In this document: piece after piece, positions 58,701 through 64,000 of the stretch
Layout: every line of letters starts with the position of its first letter
Numbering within the stretch: position 1 is the first letter of the stretch
Assembly (NCBI GenBank): GCA_050084985.1
Contig: JBITNC010000002.1
Span: 16,120,001 to 16,184,000, forward strand
DNA: 64,000 bases
Source: Nageia nagi
Taxonomy: Eukaryota; Pinophyta
Direction of reading: 5' to 3'
The notes under the pieces: model-generated
Told to the model about the DNA's origin: nothing
Database searches by the model: none
Seen by the model: the letters and a program-made list of their open reading frames with translations, nothing else
Program-made: the position numbers and the translations under genes

Positions 58701-60602
58701 TGTTAGTTTTAGGTTTTAATAAACCTTGAGATATCATACACTCATTGCAAGTGCAAAAGTTATAATGTCCAGTAACATTCGCAGAAGTATTAGATTGTTT
58801 TGCCATTTCTGTAGAGGAGGAAGTTACTATCTCTAACTCGGTGAAGCATTTAGAGCAATTCTGAGGCTTTATTTTAATTGATGGAGGTCTTTTCTGACAA
58901 AAACAATTTCATTTGTATTTCTGAAGAATCAACTGGTCACTTTAATGTTTAGGAATAGAGTGAACTGTAGCTTTTGCCTAACAAATCTCTCAGGGTCTGA
59001 TTACAATCTGAAACCTGAAGTTTCTGCAGCTGAAACAAATCCAAATTTTGGTCGTATTCAATTAAAGATCAATCCTTAGGTTAACTGCAGAATTTTTGAA
59101 TGCTTATTTGGTTGGTTCAAAATAATACAAGTACTTACCTAGTTTTTCAATGTGCTTAATATTCTTAGCCGGTGTACATTAGATGGATATCATATGCTGT
59201 TAGCTAGTTCCATTCTATTTGAACAGTAGACAGACTAAATAAAACTTACCACAATCTCTTGGAAATTTAACAACTTATTTTGATTAACAATTTTTGGAAA
59301 TACTTATTACTGTGGAAGCAATCCTGTTACAGTACAAATTTATTGTTCATTAATATAAAACATCAAACTCCACTAGCAGTATTTGGTTCTAGTTTTAATT
59401 TTTTTATTATTATATACATTATCTCAGGATTGTACAGAATCAAAATACCGCCCGTTATTATCATGTTCCTTGTTTCAAGAGGTTCTAATATGAGTCTTCA
59501 ACTGATAATGATATCCAACTTTGTTGTATAACTACTACCTGTTTCTATTTTTCCTGATTCAGATGGAGTCGTCGTAACAATTTCATCAACATACTGCATT
59601 CTAATGATTTGCACTTGAATACTGCATCTAGTATTTTCCTTCTTAATCTAGTCTTGTAAACCTGATGTATATTTATACTAAAATATTTATGATGTAATGA
59701 ATATTAGAAAGAATTGTGTGTTTTGTTTTTCATTTGCAGTTGGTAGTCAGGCCAGCTTGACATCACGAAGCTCTGAAAATGAAGGGAGTGATGAACAAGA
59801 ACAAAATGCTATAGCTCGAATTTTAGCAACTAGGCACAAGGAAGCCCAAGGTAAAATTGTTTCTCATAGCCAGGTACAGCGAGTTCCATCAGGTACAAGT
59901 AGAATCAGAGTTAATCCTCATTGGGATGGTTCGATACAACCTATTTGTGATGTGGCTCCACCTTATAGTGCCAGGGGTTGGGTTGCTTTCGAGTTCAATG
60001 GTGATTCCATACAGCCCCAAAGGTTTGTTGGTACTCAACAGCATAATGCTTCAAGGTGCAGGCCATTTTACCTTCCATATGTATCACATGATGGTCAAAC
60101 ATCAGTGGCTGGTTGTGGACAGTCACTTGAGATTATACCATCAAACAGGATGGTTCCTAGTAATTCAAGAAAGTTAATTCCAGTGCATCTTGGTAATGCT
60201 CATTTGGTTTCTGAGAGCGTACAAGATATACCTGTTTTATTGGATGAACACCAAAGGGATGAAGAAGAATGGTTTAGAAGCACAGGGTCAAGTTTGGCAT
60301 ACAATTCTCGGGCAATTGGAACTAGCATGCCAGTCAGACCTACGACAAACACATTGTACAACCCTGCAAGTTGGACTCATTCAGCACAATGGTTGAACAT
60401 GCATCCTACCTCTGCTGTAATTCCACATCCTTATGGTGGTTCGGTCTCTTTAGCACCACCTGTCCGAGTACGATCTGCAGTTGCTGTTAGTTCTGCACCT
60501 CCACGAGTATCTCGACCTGTAGAACATCAAAATAAGTCCACTGAAGATCAGGCTGCAACATGCCAAGTCATAAATGAAATCAAGTCTTTGAAACTGGAGT
60601 AG
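37501..60602 (+). CDS. DRB2: DRB2/3/5-like double-stranded RNA-binding protein, three coding exons, 442 aa
   Basis: Join 37501-37746, 38842-39061 and 59740-60602: 1329 bases, one uninterrupted frame of 442 residues plus stop. Residues 1-70 are the first dsRNA-binding domain (MYKNQLQELAQRS, then IREGPDHAPRFKAVV and LRQAEHAAAEVAL). Residues about 87-155 are the second (CKNLLQEMAQRAG, then RSGPGHMPVFTCSVE and the helix KKQAEKNAAMVAW). The C-terminal 286 residues have no known fold that I can name. Starting directly with MYKNQLQELAQRS is typical of the DRB2/3/5 group rather than DRB1/HYL1. Family members bind dsRNA and act with Dicer-like enzymes in small-RNA pathways. All introns are GT-AG. Intron 2 is about 20.7 kb. 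Confidence 0.93.
37747..38841 (+). other. DRB intron 1
   Basis: 1095 bp, GTAAGT...GGCAG. No element or gene inside. Confidence 0.88.
38842..39061 (+). CDS. DRB2: DRB coding exon 2 (second dsRNA-binding domain)
   Basis: Starts DETGVCKNLL after acceptor GGCAG, ends ...WSSLKH plus one base before donor cGTAAGT. The junction of exons 1 and 2 (AARIL-DETG) matches the family sequence. Confidence 0.93.
39051..39290 (+). repeat. 122-bp tandem duplication containing the exon 2 donor site
   Basis: 'gttaaagcatcGTAAGTttatgcacatgcaa' type sequence occurs at 39051 and again 122 bp later at 39173. The last 11 exon bases and the whole 5' splice site are therefore present twice (donors at 39062 and 39184). 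The copies continue with diverged 'acatattgtttc' and 'gggcacatt' blocks. Confidence 0.85.
40306..44593 (-). mobile_element. hAT DNA transposon, copy 1, complete with TIRs and 8-bp TSD
   Basis: Terminal inverted repeats CTAAGTAACC (40306) and CTAAGTAGCC (complement, ending 44593) match at 9 of 10. They are flanked by GAGTCAAC (40298-40305) and GAGTCAAT (44594-44601), a 7/8 match and the 8-bp length expected of hAT. It encodes a decayed BED/DUF659-type transposase on the minus strand. Size 4288 bp. Confidence 0.88.
41510..43947 (-). pseudogene. hAT transposase of copy 1 (BED finger, DUF659, C-terminal dimerisation region), broken
   Basis: The ATG at 43945-43947 begins MAASSTSTGQAKFK. A BED-type zinc finger follows (CNGCDVQ, then VKAHLCGIP). 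The DUF659 block at 42794-43312 has SNGWKDSKKQPLINVITVSP and SHIFWTPYALHSLNLML. A catalytic-region block at 42061-42660 includes DSWWDRVEYLHSFTEPILCM. The C-terminal dimerisation block lies near 41780-41870 (ERNWSTYSFIHSVKRN), and an acidic tail ends at 41510. Two transposase introns appear (about 42665-42800 and 41885-42000). Several stops and frameshifts inactivate it. Confidence 0.85.
44793..47257 (+). mobile_element. hAT DNA transposon, copy 2, truncated, head-to-head with copy 1
   Basis: The left end CTAAGTAGTC at 44793 resembles the 5' terminus of copy 1 and is followed by the same leader ('ttttgcattttttaa', 'gaccatttcacctcct') and 5' UTR. Homology to copy 1 stops near 47257, before the C-terminal dimerisation part, so the 3' end is missing. 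Orientation is opposite to copy 1, with 199 bp between them. Confidence 0.75.
45407..47257 (+). pseudogene. hAT transposase of copy 2, truncated
   Basis: ATG at 45407 (MTTSCTSTSQAKFK). The BED finger is well kept (WKCNGCDVQHSN, then VKAHLCGIPGKG). The DUF659 block is at about 46027-46430 (GWKDSKNRPFINVIAVSP), with a stop after VVNCKG and another near 46338. An intron lies at about 46522-46634. The next block is SWWDCVDYLFSFIEPILCMI. The sequence ends where copy 1 has RFKRDAHS (RFKRYGHGK here). Confidence 0.82.
47258..47805 (-). repeat. LTR-like block, possible solo LTR
   Basis: On the minus strand the block starts TGTAATGTCCCAAAATTTTC, a start common to plant Gypsy LTRs, and has a TATA-like TATAAAAGAGG in the middle (complement near 47500-47510). 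The other end and a target duplication could not be fixed. It may have truncated hAT copy 2 or belong to the Gypsy remnant that follows. Confidence 0.4.
48120..50740 (+). pseudogene. Gypsy-type pol remnant (RT, RNase H, integrase)
   Basis: RT from about 48250: VRKKSGEIRVCIDFRHLN, YPLPSLDVL, LLDNYSGYNQV, FSTKWGTFAYSCMPF, then YMDN at about 48601-48612 instead of YxDD. The RT thumb and RNase H continue to 49330 (HVILEKSISIDPKGVEAIEK, DRQAYALVRAVKKFHHYI). Integrase follows at 49360-50740, with the core residues D (WGLDFLEV), D (VCDNGLGF) and E (SVAELTNSDL) recognisable, and a C-terminal chromodomain-less end (NGKHLEHYFQA). Integrase after RT makes it Gypsy. Many stops; gag and protease not found. 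Confidence 0.85.
50825..51765 (+). repeat. Three spaced copies of an 'agctcagggatggatcgtcc' repeat downstream of Gypsy pol
   Basis: Copies near 50830-50872, 51569-51612 and 51697-51745 share 'agagca.tcgagctcagggatgggtcatcc.tctccccaaag' wording. They form a short tandem series in the Gypsy 3' region, the first copy being split from its continuation by the inserted MITE. Confidence 0.6.
50873..51500. mobile_element. 628-bp hAT-type MITE
   Basis: Ends CTAAGTTGCA (50873) and TACAACTTAG (ending 51500) are inverted repeats matching at 9 of 10. They are flanked by CCCCAAAG (50865-50872) and CCCCAGAG (51501-51508), a 7/8 match of hAT length. The TIR begins CTAAGT like hAT copy 1, suggesting related transposases. 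Inside is a (TA)n run near 50969-50989 and several 'ggaaacg/cgtttcc' inverted motifs near both ends. Confidence 0.78.
51766..52260. other. No gene recognised
   Basis: Probably decayed 3' part of the Gypsy element. Nothing coding seen. Confidence 0.5.
52261..52600 (+). repeat. Short repeats with palindromic core, related to the array at 61850-62760
   Basis: Three diverged units share 'cgcatgSctc.aaaRgacaa..tttggYctt..gtggcatgcaccc' wording. The first core (52297-52316) is the perfect palindrome AAAGACAAAATTTTGTCTTT. Confidence 0.65.
52740..53330 (+). pseudogene. Possible LINE reverse transcriptase scrap
   Basis: Short blocks resembling non-LTR RT: TLQWSYMQSIKQ near 52760 and HVILMADDYLICSKSA near 53180-53220, where (M)ADD could be the RT box. 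Frames are interrupted and a 149-bp duplication lies between. The assignment is weak. Confidence 0.3.
52807..53104 (+). repeat. 149-bp tandem duplication
   Basis: Two copies starting 'gttgagggagatgaattcag' at 52807 and 52956, differing at a few positions only. Confidence 0.88.
53281..53568 (+). repeat. 144-bp tandem duplication
   Basis: Two copies starting 'gtgttYaacacaaacaaatc' at 53281 and 53425, with a few differences. It adjoins the 149-bp duplication. Confidence 0.85.
53569..55639. other. Intron sequence without recognised content
   Basis: Short open frames on both strands (for example 53849-54139 minus) have no recognised motif. No element ends seen. Confidence 0.5.
55744..55753 (-). 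promoter_or_regulatory. TATA-like and overlapping AATAAA motif downstream of the pararetroviral frames
   Basis: The minus strand reads cctTTATAAATAAAgc. A TATA box and poly(A)-type signal in the stretch downstream of the last frame is the layout expected of the caulimovirid intergenic region. The assignment is inferred from position only. Confidence 0.35.
56113..56673 (-). pseudogene. Pararetroviral region downstream of RNase H, two frames, unknown domain
   Basis: Two abutting frames (56377-56673 and 56113-56373) are well preserved compared with the RT part and separated by one stop. They are rich in aromatic residues and His (for example LCHLGDVFCKHYWHNINKDY and PDWFEEWFMKFG). I cannot name a domain. 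It may be the C-terminal part of the viral polyprotein. Confidence 0.5.
56702..57960 (-). pseudogene. Pararetroviral reverse transcriptase and RNase H, broken
   Basis: RT blocks: GLIEKSNSPWACAAFYVNK (about 57780-57835), KKRLVINYKFLN, FDLKSRFWQI and YIDD at 57529-57540. RNase H ends with LRWNLWFDDYD, then EHVPRVKNSVADYLTREY (56740-56830), typical of the Gypsy/caulimovirid RNase H. At least one frameshift (near 57650) and many stops lie between. Confidence 0.72.
57983..58890 (-). pseudogene. Pararetroviral Cys-rich segment and aspartic protease, frameshifted
   Basis: The upper part has Cys pairs (NCSKC near 58850 and CTCNEC near 58735) and a Lys/Glu-rich helical stretch (58560-58650). The protease motif IDTG at 58354-58365 sits in a different frame from the helical part, so a frameshift lies within the protease. 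The following frame (57983-58363) continues the protease flap and a spacer (QHEMKSYDLMIGYDNLF) into RT. Confidence 0.6.
58961..59739 (+). other. Last part of DRB intron 2
   Basis: AT-rich, no element recognised. The acceptor has a pyrimidine-rich tract (ttttgtttttcatttgCAG). Confidence 0.7.
59740..60602 (+). CDS. DRB2: DRB coding exon 3 (C-terminal region)
   Basis: Begins TTGGTAGTCAG, completing a Leu codon with the last base of exon 2, and continues GSQASLTSRSSENEG, then DEQEQNAIARILATRHKE. The rest (286 residues) is low in charged clusters and rich in Ser, Pro, Val and His, ending EIKSLKLE at the TAG 60600-60602. No stop or frameshift despite the 20.7 kb intron. Confidence 0.92.
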
Positions 60603-61090
60603 CACTTACAAATGCTACTATGACTTATCTGTGGAGTTCAGAGAGGAGCCTTCCTTCCTTAGGGCAATTATATAGTGGAAGGTATCATTCTATTTGTGAC
60701 ATGTACCATGTAGAGTACATATATCATATTTTGATCTTTTGAGCATTGCTATGAGGCTCACACTTGGATCATAACCTTAAAGATGGAGGGTTCTGTCGTC
60801 TGGGTCTCCTTTTATATCAGGTTAACCATATATTAATCCTTTGTAGCATATCATTCTGAGATGAATTTTATTGGTAATTTCTTTAGTCGCTGGAACATTC
60901 TAATAAGGAGTATATGCAAGAGGTCCTCCTGAGATGGCTGAAATTGTTAATTTGGTTGCCTACTCCAAGGCTTCTGCACTGAAAATAGCTTGACATTATC
61001 GTTTAGAGAGAGAGAGTGCGTATGCTGTTCTTGCTCTTTCAAAGGAGGTTTTGTCGATATAAACAGGTTCATACTTGAATAAAAGCTGCC
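60603..61090 (+). other. DRB 3' UTR
   Basis: Non-coding sequence after the stop. A candidate poly(A) signal AATAAA is at 61078-61083. A (GA)n run is at 61005-61015. Confidence 0.6.
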
Positions 61091-61849
61091 TTTTGCAGTA
61101 TAGCCAACATCATATTTTCTTTTTATAATTTTGACGTGGGAAATTTGAAGCTTGATTGATGATTGGAACTTGATCAGAGTTTCTAGTTTTAAAATGAATT
61201 AAGAAAAGGCTGTTGTGGGAATATAGGATGCTTGGCAGCTTACGTTCATTAGACTGAAATAGAAGTTCAGTTCTTGTCATTTCCATGTTTTCTGCTTGAA
61301 AGCGCTGAAACATATGATCTGAGAGATTTTGTTAGTACTTGGAAACAGTTCTTTTTGGTTTTGTGTGCACAGGAACACTTGTGAGCTTGTTTAAGCATTC
61401 TAATGTATTATTTTGTGTGCTTGCACTGATTTAAGTAAATATTGTTGTGAATGACTCAATTTATTCTCTTTGGCTGTTGCAAGCTAATCAGAATTGCTGT
61501 TCATTATTCACAGGATCAGCCAGCCATCTTATGAAAGCATATAGCAAACACAACACCAAAATATCACACAAGCCCCGTAAGAACACGTTGGTTAATAGTA
61601 CCACTTTGAAACTGTGATGTAGAGTATTGTGTCTCCGCAACACGGCCCAAAATCTGCAATGTTGGGGACCCTTTTTTTTGCTAAGCCAAGACAATGGAAA
61701 CTAGAGTCTCACCCATTTTGTCATGGTCACTAGAACTCTGTCAATGAACCCAATGTTGCTCATCTCCGTCAGTTGTAGTCATGAGTACCTGAATTTGAAG
61801 AAGACAAAATTTGACTAAGTCTTGGAATTAGAAGGGTCTAGGTGTCGGG
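61091..61849. other. Intergenic sequence, no gene recognised
   Basis: Short frames on both strands without motifs. The part after about 61500 begins to resemble the 3' region of the repeat-bearing element that follows. Confidence 0.5.
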
Positions 61850-62760
61850 TGCATGTCTCAAAAAGATCAAATCACGACTTTTCAAAAAGTGTGCCAAGTG
61901 AGCCAAAATGAAAATCACAAGACCAGGAGCTTAAAAAGTGTCTATCAGAATTAAGCCTTGTTACCTGGATGTGCTCACCAATCGATGTGATAGAAAGCCA
62001 ACACATGTTTTCAAAAGACAAACATATGACTTTTGAAAACGTGTGCTCAAGAGAGGAGTGCCTAGGAAACTGGCACATGATCTAGAAAGACAAGAACATG
62101 ACTTTTCAAAACTTGCGCCAAGCTTGGGAAGTCTTCCAGGAGAGTTTGTAGAGGAAAATTGGCTAAGGCATGACTCCAATGGGTTTCGAAATGATTCAAG
62201 ATCACACAAAGAGGTTGGCACATGAATTCAAATGACAAAATTTTAACTTTTAGGAACTTGTGCTTATTCCAATAGATGCCCCCAACCATCGCATGTCTCC
62301 AAAATACAAAACATGAATTCCTAAAACATGTGCTAGGTTCAAGAGGAGTTCGGGGATTGAGGCATGGTTCCAAAACACTGAGAAGTGACTTAGAATTACT
62401 CAAAAGGGCTAGCACAAGAATTAAAAAGACAACATTTTGTCTTTCTAAAACACGCATCCAACATAGAAGCTCCTCAAATTCAAGCACATGAATTAAAAGA
62501 TAAAAACATGAATCTCTAAAACATGCGCCAGGTTCAAGGAGAGATCCCAAAGGTATCTAAGTGCAAAAATGACCAAGTATTTGGCTCCAAGATTCCATGT
62601 TAAACTCAAAATGACCCAAAGAAGGCGGCATAAGATTCAAAGAGACAAAATTTTGTCTTTCAAAAATGTGCGCTCAAGGAGTAGAGCTATTCGGGCTAGG
62701 TGCATGATTTCAAAAGTCATAATTATGACTTTTTGAGACATGCGCTTAGGGTGAGAACAT
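61850..62760 (+). repeat. Tandem array of ~72- and ~145-bp units with palindromic cores
   Basis: About nine units start 'ggcacatg.attcaaaagacaaa' and alternate between short and long tails. Several cores are palindromic: AAGTCATAATTATGACTT within 62712-62733 (22 bp perfect), AGACAAAATTTTGTCT (62643-62658) and a near-perfect one near 62426-62450. Homologous but shorter repeats occur at 52261-52600 in the DRB intron. Confidence 0.75.
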
Positions 62761-63315
62761 GAAAATCAAGCGATTGAATTTAGGAAGGAAAATTTCAATA
62801 TTTCAAGTGGTGCACACATCCTTAAGTTGGCAACCATATTTAAATCCAGCACTTTTTGGATCAATCTTGGCTGATTGGTAAAAAATGGAGTCTTAATTTT
62901 GCTATAAAAGGGAGATGAAAAGGCTCATTTGCAACATCACAAGTCTCATTTAGCTACAACAGTGCCGATGCAAACACATATAAGCCCAGGAGTGCATAAT
63001 CAAACAAATCTTGAAAGACCTCCCCTCTAACTATGTTTGCTTAATATGTTTCTATGTTCTACTATTTATTTTCTTTTAGGGATTAGCCCCTATATTATTC
63101 TTAGACTTCTCATAGTTTGCTTTGAGTGAAGGCTATTGAACTTGTCATGTTGTTTTAGTCTTGTATAATTTCTTTTGGTCACCTATGGACACTAATATAA
63201 TTTTTTTCTTTGTTTCTTTTACAAGTTTGCACATTTCGAGGAGAAGAGTGAAGACTATCTAGGGTGCAAGCTTGGAGCTAGGGCAACCTAGGTGCAAGGT
63301 GTGGGAGACTATCCA
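62761..63315 (+). other. LTR-like stretch with TATA box
   Basis: TATAAAAG at 62903-62910 lies in a non-coding stretch between the palindromic array and a coding-like region, the layout of a retroelement promoter and leader. LTR borders could not be fixed. Confidence 0.35.
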
Positions 63316-64000
63316 TTAGTTTGAATTCGTGAAGTACTTCAAGACGGGTGCCTTCGAGAGTGAGTCTTCTTCGAAGTTAAGGAAGTTGTTGAGGGATAAC
63401 ATAGTTGAGATGGACAAAAGAAGATAAACCCTATTGCCAGGAGTGCACTTAAAGTGTGGACTCACCAACATCGAAGACAGATTGGCAACGTGTTCATCTA
63501 ATGAAGATATTCAAGAAGTTATCTAGAGTGGATAAGTAGGAGTTGAGGCGTGATCTCTTATTCTACTTAGGCTTGGTTACTGCCATTGCCATACCTTTCA
63601 TCGTCCTATACCTAGAGTTGTGCATGGACTTAGTGTAGAAGGAATAAGGAAGGCCTTTCAATTGATTGAGGAAGGTGAATATGTCTATTTTAAATACAAG
63701 TCTCTCACTCTTTACAAGAACTCCAAATCAAGCAACTAAATCAAAGAATGGATGTTCATCGATTATCAAGAGTTGAAAGGAACCCATTGATCAACCCCAA
63801 GCGAACATACTTCATCTCCACAATCATTAAGATCATCACCATGTTGTCCCAAGTGATAGGAGAGAAAGATTGACTTAAGTTTTGAAAGGAGTTCTTTGGG
63901 TTCATCATCATGATAAGCAAAAATGGAAGAGGATCAAGTGGAGTAAGGTGATCAGTGACACAATGGTCAGTCAGTTGTTATCCATGGACACCACCAAAAG
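63316..64000 (+). pseudogene. Coding-like stretch at window edge, unrecognised
   Basis: Interrupted frames with plausible protein wording: KLRKLLRDNIVEMDKRR, GVHLKCGLTNIEDRLATC, GIRKAFQLIEEGEYVYFKYK and KWKRIKWSKVISDTM. They may be a retroelement gag-like protein that continues beyond 64000. No family assigned. Confidence 0.3.

Larger units (their letters stand above)
55640..58960 (-). mobile_element. Endogenous caulimovirid-like (pararetrovirus) remnant, antisense to DRB
   Basis: On the minus strand: a Cys-rich segment, an aspartic protease (IDTG, 58354-58365), a reverse transcriptase (YIDD, 57529-57540), RNase H, and a further conserved-looking region to 56113, followed by a promoter-like non-coding stretch. 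No LTR, primer-adjacent repeat or integrase is seen, which with the RT and RNase H wording favours the Caulimoviridae over Gypsy elements. Frameshifts and stops break it throughout, so it is an old fossil copy. Upstream genes (movement and coat protein) were not found. Fossil caulimovirids are known from gymnosperm genomes. Confidence 0.72.
39062..59739 (+). other. DRB intron 2, about 20.7 kb, filled with transposon and viral remnants
   Basis: Donor GTAAGT at 39062, acceptor ttttcatttgCAG at 59730-59739. Joining the flanks restores the reading frame (…SSLKH-L-GSQASL…). The 39291-40297 part holds no recognised feature. The inserted elements are annotated separately. Confidence 0.9.

Noticed and set aside
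61488-61694. Minus-strand frame with a hydrophobic segment (LCDILVLCLLYAFI)
   Set aside because: No homologue, no conserved context, probably chance in decayed repeat sequence.

Overview
This is nuclear plant DNA, most likely from a gymnosperm. The evidence is a DRB2-type double-stranded-RNA-binding protein gene split by a ~20.7 kb intron, dense nested LTR retrotransposons, and a decayed pararetrovirus in that intron. No bacterial, organellar, rRNA or tRNA genes were seen.

Positions 1-31388 are a stack of four related Copia elements, A to D, that can be resolved base by base. A is oldest, on the minus strand and runs off the left edge; its 5' LTR is 30893-31388. B (minus, 1922-10482, TSD ATATT) and D (plus, 11592-29467, TSD GAGGG/AAGGG) both sit inside A's long 5' leader. 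C (plus, 13199-22336, TSD TGCAG) sits inside D. By hand count LTR pairs differ by about 8% in D, 2.3% in B and 0.6% in C, which fits the nesting. B and C share one LTR type and A and D another, though leader and gag are related. The leaders of B and C carry decayed pentatricopeptide (PPR) gene fragments in sense orientation. Between two identical polypurine tracts, B and C carry a tandem array of 24-nt hairpins whose stems covary; D carries the same hairpins. Every polyprotein is broken.

Positions 31389-36930 are AT-rich, with two decayed coding-like stretches that I do not recognise.

Positions about 37000-61090 hold the only apparently intact host gene, a DRB2/3/5-like protein of 442 residues: coding exons 37501-37746, 38842-39061 and 59740-60602, plus a small 5'UTR intron. 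Intron 2 contains a complete hAT element (40306-44593), a second hAT copy head-to-head with it (44793-47257), an LTR-like block, a Gypsy pol remnant, a 628-bp hAT-type MITE, a possible LINE scrap, local tandem duplications, and an antisense endogenous caulimovirid-like remnant (about 55640-58960).

Positions 61091-64000 hold a tandem array with palindromic cores, an LTR-like stretch with a TATA box and a coding-like stretch running to the edge, probably one further decayed retroelement.
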